Source: Fibrobacter sp.
GTDB lineage: Bacteria > Fibrobacterota > Fibrobacteria > Fibrobacterales > Fibrobacteraceae
Assembly: GCA_012515825.1 (NCBI GenBank)
Contig: JAAYXQ010000072.1
Location: forward strand, 1-5,843
Direction of reading: 5' to 3'
DNA: 5,843 bases
A program made the position numbers and the translations under genes. A model generated the notes under the pieces. The model was not told the DNA's origin. It did no database searches and saw nothing but the letters and a program-made list of their open reading frames with translations. Numbering within the stretch: the first letter of the stretch is position 1; each line of letters opens with the position of its first letter. Below, piece after piece: positions 1 through 5,101 of the stretch.

Positions 1-153
1 AATAGCAGCAGCAAAAGCGATGCATTCTATAAAAAGCTGCATTACAGGGGGATAATAGTCTATTAAACAATATCCAGCGAGTAAAGTCAATACTGCTATT
101 AAAATATTGACTGGTCTAGTCATTTTTAGAAGAAGAATTGTTTTTGAAAGCAT
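1..153 (-). CDS. N-terminal fragment of a membrane protein, possibly UbiA-family prenyltransferase (runs off left edge)
   Basis: The reverse complement is open from an ATG at 153 down to base 1, giving 51 codons with no stop. A second in-frame ATG at 123 would give 41. From the 123 start the protein begins MTRPVNILIAVLTLLAGY and continues with a second hydrophobic stretch ending FAAAI at the window edge. This reads as a genuine transmembrane N-terminus. A basic/aliphatic lead followed by R-P-x-N and a first helix is typical of UbiA-family polyprenyltransferases (membrane enzymes making quinones, hemes or archaeal-type lipids). The diagnostic NxxxD motifs would lie beyond the edge, so the family is an inference. 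The 153 start adds an aliphatic LLLK stretch just before the R-P-x-N, which fits the family better, but neither start has a Shine-Dalgarno sequence. The gene is divergent from rsgA. Coding status is moderately sure, family less so. Confidence 0.5.
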   Translation of the reverse strand, partial: MLSKTILLLKMTRPVNILIAVLTLLAGYCLIDYYPPVMQLFIECIAFAAAI

Positions 154-172
154 ATATGTAAAACTACATTTG
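143..172 (+). promoter_or_regulatory. Candidate rsgA promoter, Bacteroidota-type TTTG / TAnnTTTG
   Basis: TTTG at 143-146 is followed after 18 bases by TACATTTG at 165-172, which matches the -33 TTTG and -7 TAnnTTTG elements described for the Bacteroidota primary sigma factor. Transcription would start near 179, leaving a leader of about 40 bases before the preferred rsgA start at 221. A sigma-70 reading is also possible (TTGAAA 144-149, TACATT 165-170), but its spacer is only 15 bases. The site overlaps the first codons of the divergent gene if that gene starts at 153. The assignment depends on the host lineage, which is not proven. Confidence 0.35.
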
Positions 173-196
173 TATTTAATGATTGAAAACGAACAA
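169..196 (-). promoter_or_regulatory. Weak candidate promoter for the divergent minus-strand gene
   Basis: On the minus strand TTGTTC (complement of 191-196) and TACAAA (complement of 169-174) are separated by 16 bases, each a partial match to the -35 and -10 hexamers. Transcription would begin near 161, giving a leader of about 40 bases for the start at 123 but almost none for the start at 153. In AT-rich DNA such matches arise easily by chance, so this is a low-confidence call. Confidence 0.2.
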
Positions 197-220
197 AATG
201 AAAATAAATCCAATCCACGC

Positions 221-1282
221 ATGAAAATGTCGAGGAGAGAAAATAGAGCTCGCCGTTTGAATGTAAAACAAATGTGGGAAAAGGGTGCTTTGGATGATCA
301 TTTAGTTAAAGAGCGCTGGAGCAGAGAGTTTAAGAACCCACGCTTAAAGAAAATTAAAAACCCAACGACTCATTTTGAACCAGAAAACAAACTGGAAGGC
401 CTTGTTTTAGAAGTTCATCGACGGACTTGCGAGGTTCGTTTATCTGATCTTCGGGTGGTAACTGCAGAGTATAAAGCGACGGTGGTAGATGAACTTGGAG
501 AGTTTCCTGCAGTAGGAGATTCAGTCGTTTTAGGTGTTACTTCAGAAGAAAAATATGCCGTGATTAAAGTGCATCCTAGACGAAGTGCTTTAGTGCGTCC
601 AGGGCCTAGAGATCGGCTGCGCGATGAACTTGTACTTGCCGCCAATATTGACCAAGTGGTGATTGTTGCTTCTGTAGAACAACCTGCTTTTAATTATGGC
701 TTTGTGGATCGCTTTTTACTCGCTGCTAATTTGAATCGTTTGCCCTTTGTTTTGGTTTTGAATAAAATGGATCTAGTGACTGAGAAACCAAAAGCCATTG
801 TGGATTTTATGAAAATCGTGGATCAATCTATTGCGATTAGCTGTGAAACCAAAGAGGGCTTAGAGGAATTAAAGAAGGTTCTTCAGGGAAAAATTTCTGT
901 ATTTAGCGGCCAGAGTGGTGTCGGAAAATCCACCTTGATCAATCAATTGGTTCCAGAAGCTTCTTTAAGAACTGGTGCAGTTCGTCATAAAGATGGAAAA
1001 GGAAGGCATACAACCACATCCTCTAGTTTATTTGATTTGCCTGGGGGTGGTATGGTGATTGATACCCCAGGGATTCGTTCTTTGGGACTTTTGAATATTG
1101 ATTCGAATGACTTAGCCAAGATCTTTCCAGGCTTTTTTAAGGACGGTTTATTCACCTGTAAATTTAGTAACTGCTTGCATCTCACAGAGATAGGATGCTC
1201 TGTCAGAGAAGCTTTAGCTTCTGGGAAACTTTCGGAGGCAAGGTATGAAAGCTATTTACGTATTTTAAATGCTAAGGAGTAG
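221..1282 (+). CDS. rsgA: Ribosome small subunit-dependent GTPase A (RsgA/YjeQ/YloQ)
   Basis: RsgA is a circularly permuted cytoplasmic GTPase that acts in late maturation of the 30S ribosomal subunit. With the start at 221 (353 aa) the protein has a very basic N-terminal arm (about 1-50), an OB-fold region (about 57-128) and a GTPase domain in the permuted order: G4 NKMD at 181-184, G1 GQSGVGKST at 230-238, switch threonines in RHTTT at 262-266, and G3 DTPG at 281-284. A C-terminal zinc-knuckle follows with the C-x4-C-x-H-x5-C pattern (C313, C318, H320, C326). All landmark residues are intact. The start is uncertain. ATGs at 179, 221 and 227 and a TTG at 107 are in frame, none with a Shine-Dalgarno sequence. 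179 and 107 crowd or overlap the divergent gene, and 221 or 227 gives an N-terminus starting directly with the basic arm. The gene ends 62 bases before the next one. Function is near certain. Confidence 0.96.
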   Translation: MKMSRRENRARRLNVKQMWEKGALDDHLVKERWSREFKNPRLKKIKNPTTHFEPENKLEGLVLEVHRRTCEVRLSDLRVVTAEYKATVVDELGEFPAVGDSVVLGVTSEEKYAVIKVHPRRSALVRPGPRDRLRDELVLAANIDQVVIVASVEQPAFNYGFVDRFLLAANLNRLPFVLVLNKMDLVTEKPKAIVDFMKIVDQSIAISCETKEGLEELKKVLQGKISVFSGQSGVGKSTLINQLVPEASLRTGAVRHKDGKGRHTTTSSSLFDLPGGGMVIDTPGIRSLGLLNIDSNDLAKIFPGFFKDGLFTCKFSNCLHLTEIGCSVREALASGKLSEARYESYLRILNAKE

Positions 1283-1285
1283 CTC

Positions 1286-1314
1286 TTCAAATCAATTTGT
1301 AGATTAAATTTAAT
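1286..1314 (+). promoter_or_regulatory. Candidate sigma-70-like promoter of the downstream operon
   Basis: TTCAAA (1286-1291) and TTTAAT (1309-1314) are separated by 17 bases, with four and five of six matches to the -35 and -10 consensus. Transcription would start near 1321, about 24 bases before the ATG at 1345. It lies in the only gap longer than 50 bases between two plus-strand genes in the window. An alternative Bacteroidota-type element, TCAATTTG at 1292-1299, differs from TAnnTTTG by one base but lacks a TTTG upstream. No GC-rich hairpin followed by a T run is present in the gap, so read-through from rsgA is also possible. Confidence 0.3.
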
Positions 1315-1327
1315 AGGTGTGCTTTTT

Positions 1328-1332
1328 GAGGA
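1328..1332 (+). promoter_or_regulatory. Possible ribosome binding site GAGGA, long spacing
   Basis: GAGGA lies 12 bases before the ATG at 1345, a little far for an optimal Shine-Dalgarno. It is still the best purine-rich match near this start and supports 1345 over internal ATGs. Confidence 0.4.
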
Positions 1333-1344
1333 TACTTTAATATA

Positions 1345-1755
1345 ATGGGAAATTTTTCAGTTTATTTAACAATCATGTCATCCGTTCTTTTTTTCGGATA
1401 TAGTTTGTCTTTAAGTACAAATGGTTATAAATCGATCTGTGATAAGGCCGTTAAATTCAAAGAACTATTAAAAATGGAAATGGATGCTTCTGAAGGGATC
1501 AGAAAAACAAATATTTCATTAATATCTGCGTTTTCTTTAGCTTATTTAGTACTTCTATATTTTTCAGGTTTTGCCTATTGGTTTTTAGGAGCTGTTCTTC
1601 TTAAATTAGTCTCGACTCTTCTTTTATCAGACTATTTCCAGCGTATGGTTGTTGAAGATAAAATGATTTCAAAACGTTTATATATACTCATGAAATTAGA
1701 TTCTATTTTTAACGCGGTTGTTGGCTTGTGTACTCCTTTATTGATTGTGCTTTAG
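1345..1755 (+). CDS. Small integral membrane protein of unknown function (four predicted helices)
   Basis: I do not recognise this 136-residue protein. It has four hydrophobic stretches long enough to cross the inner membrane: about 5-24, 57-74, 76-94 and 118-136, the last reaching the C-terminus. A polar, lysine- and glutamate-rich loop (about 27-55) separates helices 1 and 2, and another charged segment (about 96-117) separates helices 3 and 4. No catalytic or metal-binding motif is evident. The start at 1345 has a purine-rich GAGGA 12 bases upstream. The stop codon overlaps the ribosome binding site of the next gene, whose ATG lies 7 bases on, so the two are almost surely cotranscribed and translationally coupled. 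A role in the cell envelope is plausible from the neighbouring signal-peptide protein, but that is inference. It is real coding sequence by length, hydrophobicity pattern and operon position. Confidence 0.85.
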   Translation: MGNFSVYLTIMSSVLFFGYSLSLSTNGYKSICDKAVKFKELLKMEMDASEGIRKTNISLISAFSLAYLVLLYFSGFAYWFLGAVLLKLVSTLLLSDYFQRMVVEDKMISKRLYILMKLDSIFNAVVGLCTPLLIVL

Positions 1756-1757
1756 GA
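1753..1757 (+). promoter_or_regulatory. Ribosome binding site TAGGA overlapping a stop codon
   Basis: TAGGA begins with the TAG stop of the small membrane-protein gene and ends 5 bases before the ATG at 1763. It decides in favour of 1763 over the in-frame TTG at 1745, and suggests that ribosomes ending the first gene help load the second. Confidence 0.65.
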
Positions 1758-1762
1758 AAAAA

Positions 1763-2338
1763 ATGAATAAAAATCTATGGATTCTGTTATTGTGCCTTTT
1801 TGGATGGGCTTCTTCACAAGAGGCTTCCGATGCTGCAACAACCTCTGCAAATACGACAGGGAACAAAATGCCTTTTGTGCTTGGTGGCGTTTTAGAAACA
1901 GGGTCTGGAGTTTTAGCTAATGGAGATCATGGTATCGGGCTTATCCGTGTCACGCCGATGATTGGTGCTTGGATTAATGGGCTTGGTTATTTGCGTTTAG
2001 GGTATGGTTTTAATAATTATGTGCAAGATCCCGATGAAGGAGAAAAAAGAGAAATCGAACAGCGTGATTTTTCTGCTCAATTAGGGATTTCCTTGGGCTT
2101 TGGTCCATATCTTCAAGGATCATACACAAGAGCAAAAAACTTGTCGGATGCTGGAGATGTCGCATGGAACGAATATGGCTTGGGATTAGGTTCTTTCTTT
2201 CAGTTAGGGATTAAGTCGGCATTAGTTTTTGAAATTGAATATCGTTTTATTTCGGAACATTATGATCCCTTTGAAAAAGAAACGATTTCTGGAACACGTC
2301 TTCAAATGAATATAGGTTTTGTTGTCTATGTCTATTAA
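1763..2338 (+). CDS. Secreted beta-barrel-like outer membrane protein, unknown function
   Basis: The 191-residue product begins with a signal peptide: a short basic start, hydrophobic core at about 5-15, and a probable cleavage after Ala-Ser-Ser at 16-18. A Ser/Thr/Ala-rich linker (about 20-35) follows. The rest is rich in glycine and aromatic residues with alternating polar/apolar stretches that read as antiparallel strands (roughly 37-47, 56-68, 72-86, 101-112, 114-124, 136-147, 151-166, 177-191), enough for an eight-stranded barrel. The protein ends on a hydrophobic strand with an aromatic last residue (Tyr), close to the C-terminal signal recognised by the BAM machinery, though Phe is the more common terminus. 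Outer-membrane location is an inference from these traits, and no specific family was recognised. The start is fixed by TAGGA 5 bases upstream. The 3' end overlaps the NadD-like gene by 11 bases in a different frame. Confidence 0.8.
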   Translation: MNKNLWILLLCLFGWASSQEASDAATTSANTTGNKMPFVLGGVLETGSGVLANGDHGIGLIRVTPMIGAWINGLGYLRLGYGFNNYVQDPDEGEKREIEQRDFSAQLGISLGFGPYLQGSYTRAKNLSDAGDVAWNEYGLGLGSFFQLGIKSALVFEIEYRFISEHYDPFEKETISGTRLQMNIGFVVYVY

Positions 2339-2960
2339 AACGGCCGCTATTTTAGGGGGGGCCTTTGATCCAGTACATAATGATCATTTAGCGTTAGCAT
2401 CTACATGTTTATCCTTAAAACTTTGCGATGAAGTATGGTTTGTGCCTTCTCCTGATCGTTGGGATAAAACATTAATTGCTTCTCCTGAAGAACGCTTTGA
2501 AATGCTTAAGTTAGCTGTAGGTGATAATCCTTCGTTTATTGTTTCTGATATTGAAATCAATATGAATGATTACCGCGGGTCTTATGTTTCGATGCAATAT
2601 ATTCAAGAGACATATCCAGACTACCATTTCCGTTTATTAGTTGGCGCTGATAGTTATGAGGGAATTCCTCATTGGCGAGATCCTCTTCATTTTTATGGAA
2701 CTGAGTATAATGGTCATTTATTACTTCGAGATTTTGAATTAATTGTATTTGCTCGTCGTGGCTATAAAGAACCAGATCTAAAAAAACATATGGAATTAGG
2801 TTATGCTCCGCTATTTTGGGTCGGTCGTGAGCAAGGCTTTGAAGGCATGATTTCGAGTACAGGGATAAGAAAGTCCTTTTTATGCTCGGGTGAAAAGCCT
2901 AGTGGTCTACCCGCTGAAGTTTATCAATATATTTTAGATCATAATTTGTATCGGAAGTAA
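2328..2960 (+). CDS. nadD: NadD-like nicotinate-nucleotide adenylyltransferase (variant motifs)
   Basis: NadD transfers AMP from ATP to nicotinate mononucleotide, giving deamido-NAD in the cytoplasm. The 210-residue product has the nucleotidyltransferase fold signature GGAFDPVHNDHL at 10-21, the conserved LVGADS (104-109) followed by a Trp-Arg-Asp, and the C-terminal ISSTGIRKS (175-183). Length matches the family (about 190-220). Two deviations stand out. The T/HxGH motif reads HNDH (17-20), with Asp in place of Gly. The usual PPHK-type segment after the second strand (FVP) is replaced by SPDRWDK (41-47). There is also a longer stretch around 119-135 before the strand FELIVFARRGY. The family is certain, but the substrate is less so, since variant members could act on another mononucleotide. 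The ATG at 2328 is preferred over an in-frame TTG at 2319. AGG at 2314-2316 is a weak binding site, and the 11-base overlap with the preceding gene points to translational coupling. Confidence 0.88.
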   Translation: MSIKTAAILGGAFDPVHNDHLALASTCLSLKLCDEVWFVPSPDRWDKTLIASPEERFEMLKLAVGDNPSFIVSDIEINMNDYRGSYVSMQYIQETYPDYHFRLLVGADSYEGIPHWRDPLHFYGTEYNGHLLLRDFELIVFARRGYKEPDLKKHMELGYAPLFWVGREQGFEGMISSTGIRKSFLCSGEKPSGLPAEVYQYILDHNLYRK

Positions 2961-2970
2961 ATCCACAAGA

Positions 2971-4077
2971 ATGAAAAAAGCTTTAGAAAAGTTCAAACAT
3001 TTTTTTCCAGCACTAGCCTTTTTTATAGGATTTGCTTGGGATTCCATTACGCTTGGTCGAATGGTCTATAGTTCGGATTTACTTTTTTTATTGGCTTATT
3101 ATTTTGGGGCGTTGATTTTAGTGATCTTGTTATCTGCTTCAAAAATGGATTCTCATTTGCATGCAGAACCAGGATGGAAACTCTCTAAAGCCTATCGAGT
3201 TAGAAATTTTTTTTTGAATCGAGAATGGAGTGAAAAATGGACTTCTCGTTTTACTTGGGCTGTTCAATTTTGCTTTGGTAGCTTATTTAGTGCTTTAGTG
3301 ATTTGTTATTTCAAAAGCAGTGGCTCATTGGCTTCGTTATTCCTTGTTTTATTTTTAACAGCTCTTTTAATTGGAAATGAATTTTTACAACGTCGTTATG
3401 AAAGTTTTGCCGTGAGCCTTTCCTTTTTTTGCTTATTAGGGACGATGTTTTTGAATTTTGCGATTCCTCATTGGGTACATCGTCTCGGGGTTATTTGGTT
3501 TTTGATTAGTACCTTTTTATCGCTTTTTTTATGCTATGGAATATGGAAACTCTCAGGGCGTCCTTTGAAAGTATTTTTTGCACCTATAGCGATCAGCGCT
3601 TTATTAATCGTCATGTATTTTTTCAATGTGATTCCTCCTGTTCCTTTAGTAGTAAAACAACATAATGTGTGTCTTCATTTTGATCGAGCCACGTATTCTT
3701 GCCAAGTGGAATCTCCAACTATTTTAGAACGAATGGGCTTATCGACTCAAAGCTTGAGTTGGCAACCATCAGAAGGGGAAATCTTTTTCTTAAGTTCTGT
3801 TTTTGCTCCTAATAAAGTGAAAGCAAATATTGAACATCGTTGGTCTTATTATAATCCTAAGACAGAAAAATTTGAACTTACCGATCGTATTTCCTCTTCA
3901 CGCATGGCGGTGCAAGGAGGGCGAGAAAGTGGTTTTAGAACTTATACAAAAAAGAAAAATTTAAGTTACGGGCGTTGGCGAGTGGAAACAGCACTTCAAA
4001 ATGGAGCCGTCATTGGATCTAAAGAATTTAACGTCCGAGAAGGCGTTCCTAACGGACAAACTTGGATACTCGAGTAA
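2971..4077 (+). CDS. Polytopic membrane protein with C-terminal DUF2914 domain
   Basis: The 368-residue protein has a hydrophobic N-terminal half with about seven likely membrane helices (near 11-23, 37-55, 96-114, 119-136, 146-164, 172-192 and 200-220), with a hydrophilic, basic loop at about 58-95. After a Pro-rich linker (IPPVP at 221-225) comes a soluble domain. Its second half carries the marks of DUF2914: a His-Arg-Trp (289-291) after a hydrophobic strand, GGRESGFRTYT (316-326), Trp-Arg-Val (336-338) and a Gly-x-x-Ile-Gly turn (345-349). DUF2914 has no established biochemical role that I know of. The soluble domain probably lies on the periplasmic side, which is an inference. The gene begins 10 bases after the NadD-like stop with no clear Shine-Dalgarno, and its stop lies one base before the next ATG. 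A run of nine T at 3207-3215 sits in the frame at codons 79-82. Confidence 0.87.
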   Translation: MKKALEKFKHFFPALAFFIGFAWDSITLGRMVYSSDLLFLLAYYFGALILVILLSASKMDSHLHAEPGWKLSKAYRVRNFFLNREWSEKWTSRFTWAVQFCFGSLFSALVICYFKSSGSLASLFLVLFLTALLIGNEFLQRRYESFAVSLSFFCLLGTMFLNFAIPHWVHRLGVIWFLISTFLSLFLCYGIWKLSGRPLKVFFAPIAISALLIVMYFFNVIPPVPLVVKQHNVCLHFDRATYSCQVESPTILERMGLSTQSLSWQPSEGEIFFLSSVFAPNKVKANIEHRWSYYNPKTEKFELTDRISSSRMAVQGGRESGFRTYTKKKNLSYGRWRVETALQNGAVIGSKEFNVREGVPNGQTWILE

Positions 4078-4078
4078 T

Positions 4079-5056
4079 ATGGCTCATATCGGAAAAATGG
4101 TTTTTGAAAGTATCGTTCGACCAGAACATCGCGGCTTTTTATTAGTCGATTCTCTTTGTGAACGTTTTACTTATCACACTCGTGAAGAATGGCTTGAAAA
4201 AATTCAGTCTGGGGCTGTCTTAGTTAATGGGATTGTCGCTACAATAGAAACGCGAGTCGAAACAGGAAATCAAGTACTTTATCAAATTGATAATTATGCA
4301 GAACCAGATGTTCCGACGCATTTTGATGTACTATACGAAGATGATGAATTTTTGCTTGTAGATAAACCAGCTGGAGTCCCAGTACACCACACGGGACGGA
4401 TTTTTTTCAATACGTTTACGAGTATTCTTCGTCGTGCTTTTGACAATGAAGAGATTACTCCCATGCATCGCTTAGATAGGGATACTGGTGGAATCATGCT
4501 CTTTTCGAAGACAAGAGATACAGGAGCTCGTTTCCAAAGGCATTTAGATCGGATTTTACTAAAGAAAAAATACTTGGCCGTGGTTCATGGGCGATTTCCT
4601 CAAGAGATAGAACGTTGTGATTTATCTCTTCAAGAAAAGAAAGACAGTCGCATTCGCCTAAAAATGTACCCCTGCTTAGAAGGAAAACCCTCGACCACCT
4701 TATTTCAATTGCAAAAAGTAAGAGAAGAAAATTTTAGGACTCTTACAGGCCCTTTTTCTTTTGTGGAAGCAGAACTAGTGACGGGACGTAAGCATCAAAT
4801 TCGTGCTCATCTTGCAGCCCTTGGATATCCAGTCGTTGCCGATCGCCTTTATGGGCACGAAGGCTTTTATTACGAGAAAATGTTGAATGCGCCTTTGACT
4901 GCAGAAGATTATGCCATTTTAGGTGCCGAAAATCAAATGCTTCATGCTTACAAAGTCCTTTTGATGCTACCTTATTTTAAGGAAGCTCGTTGGTTTGAAA
5001 GTAAGGCTTTTACCCCTGAGATGCAAGAAATGTTAACCGTGCCCTCGAATGTATGA
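4079..5056 (+). CDS. RluA-family RNA pseudouridine synthase with S4-like N-terminal region
   Basis: The enzyme family isomerises specific uridines in rRNA or tRNA to pseudouridine. The 325-residue product starts with an S4-like RNA-binding region (about 18-60, containing a Gly-Ala-Val-Leu-Val-Asn-Gly strand). The synthase domain follows: VDKPAGVPVH at 94-103, the catalytic motif HRLDRDTGG at 130-138 with Asp133 as the expected nucleophile, KYLAVVHG (164-171), and TGRKHQIRAHL (235-245). It ends with the family-typical LHAYKV (288-293). All expected active-site residues are present. Which uridine it targets (RluA-, RluC- or RluD-like) cannot be settled from sequence alone. The ATG at 4079 starts one base after the stop of the DUF2914 gene. 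An in-frame ATG at 4001 would overlap that gene by 77 bases and adds a stretch unlike the family, so I reject it. A start at 4097 is possible but less likely. Confidence 0.94.
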   Translation: MAHIGKMVFESIVRPEHRGFLLVDSLCERFTYHTREEWLEKIQSGAVLVNGIVATIETRVETGNQVLYQIDNYAEPDVPTHFDVLYEDDEFLLVDKPAGVPVHHTGRIFFNTFTSILRRAFDNEEITPMHRLDRDTGGIMLFSKTRDTGARFQRHLDRILLKKKYLAVVHGRFPQEIERCDLSLQEKKDSRIRLKMYPCLEGKPSTTLFQLQKVREENFRTLTGPFSFVEAELVTGRKHQIRAHLAALGYPVVADRLYGHEGFYYEKMLNAPLTAEDYAILGAENQMLHAYKVLLMLPYFKEARWFESKAFTPEMQEMLTVPSNV

Positions 5057-5075
5057 CAGAGATGCATCGAAAAGA

Positions 5076-5083
5076 TATATTTG
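5076..5083 (+). promoter_or_regulatory. TATATTTG element upstream of hisF, possible -7 box
   Basis: TATATTTG matches the TAnnTTTG -7 element of Bacteroidota-type promoters and lies 18 bases before the hisF ATG. No TTTG is found at the expected distance upstream, so it may be only half a promoter or chance in AT-rich DNA. If it is active, hisF would have its own start signal apart from the operon before it. Confidence 0.2.
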
Positions 5084-5091
5084 AAAAAAAT

Positions 5092-5095
5092 AGGA
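5092..5095 (+). promoter_or_regulatory. Ribosome binding site AGGA of hisF
   Basis: AGGA lies 6 bases before the ATG at 5102, good spacing for a Shine-Dalgarno, and fixes the hisF start. The encoded N-terminus MLSKRLIVCLDV also matches the usual HisF start. Confidence 0.6.
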
Positions 5096-5101
5096 CTTAT
5101 T

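Noticed and set aside
415..645. Minus-strand open frame inside rsgA (76 codons)
   Set aside because: It lies fully inside a well-supported gene with all GTPase motifs, and its Ser/Thr/Arg-rich translation looks like an antisense shadow.
985..1185. Minus-strand open frame inside the 3' part of rsgA (66 codons)
   Set aside because: Antisense to the G3 and zinc-binding region of rsgA, with no start signal or recognisable protein features.
1294..1310. AATTT...AAATT inverted repeat after rsgA as a possible terminator
   Set aside because: The stem is only five A/T pairs with no GC content and no following T run, so it would not form a stable intrinsic terminator.
4001..4078. Upstream in-frame ATG extending the pseudouridine synthase by 26 residues
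   Set aside because: It would overlap the DUF2914 gene by 77 bases, has no binding site, and adds residues unlike the family. The ATG at 4079 sits right after the preceding stop.
4294..4497. Minus-strand open frame inside the pseudouridine synthase gene
   Set aside because: Antisense to the conserved catalytic region, and its Ser-rich composition is typical of a shadow frame.
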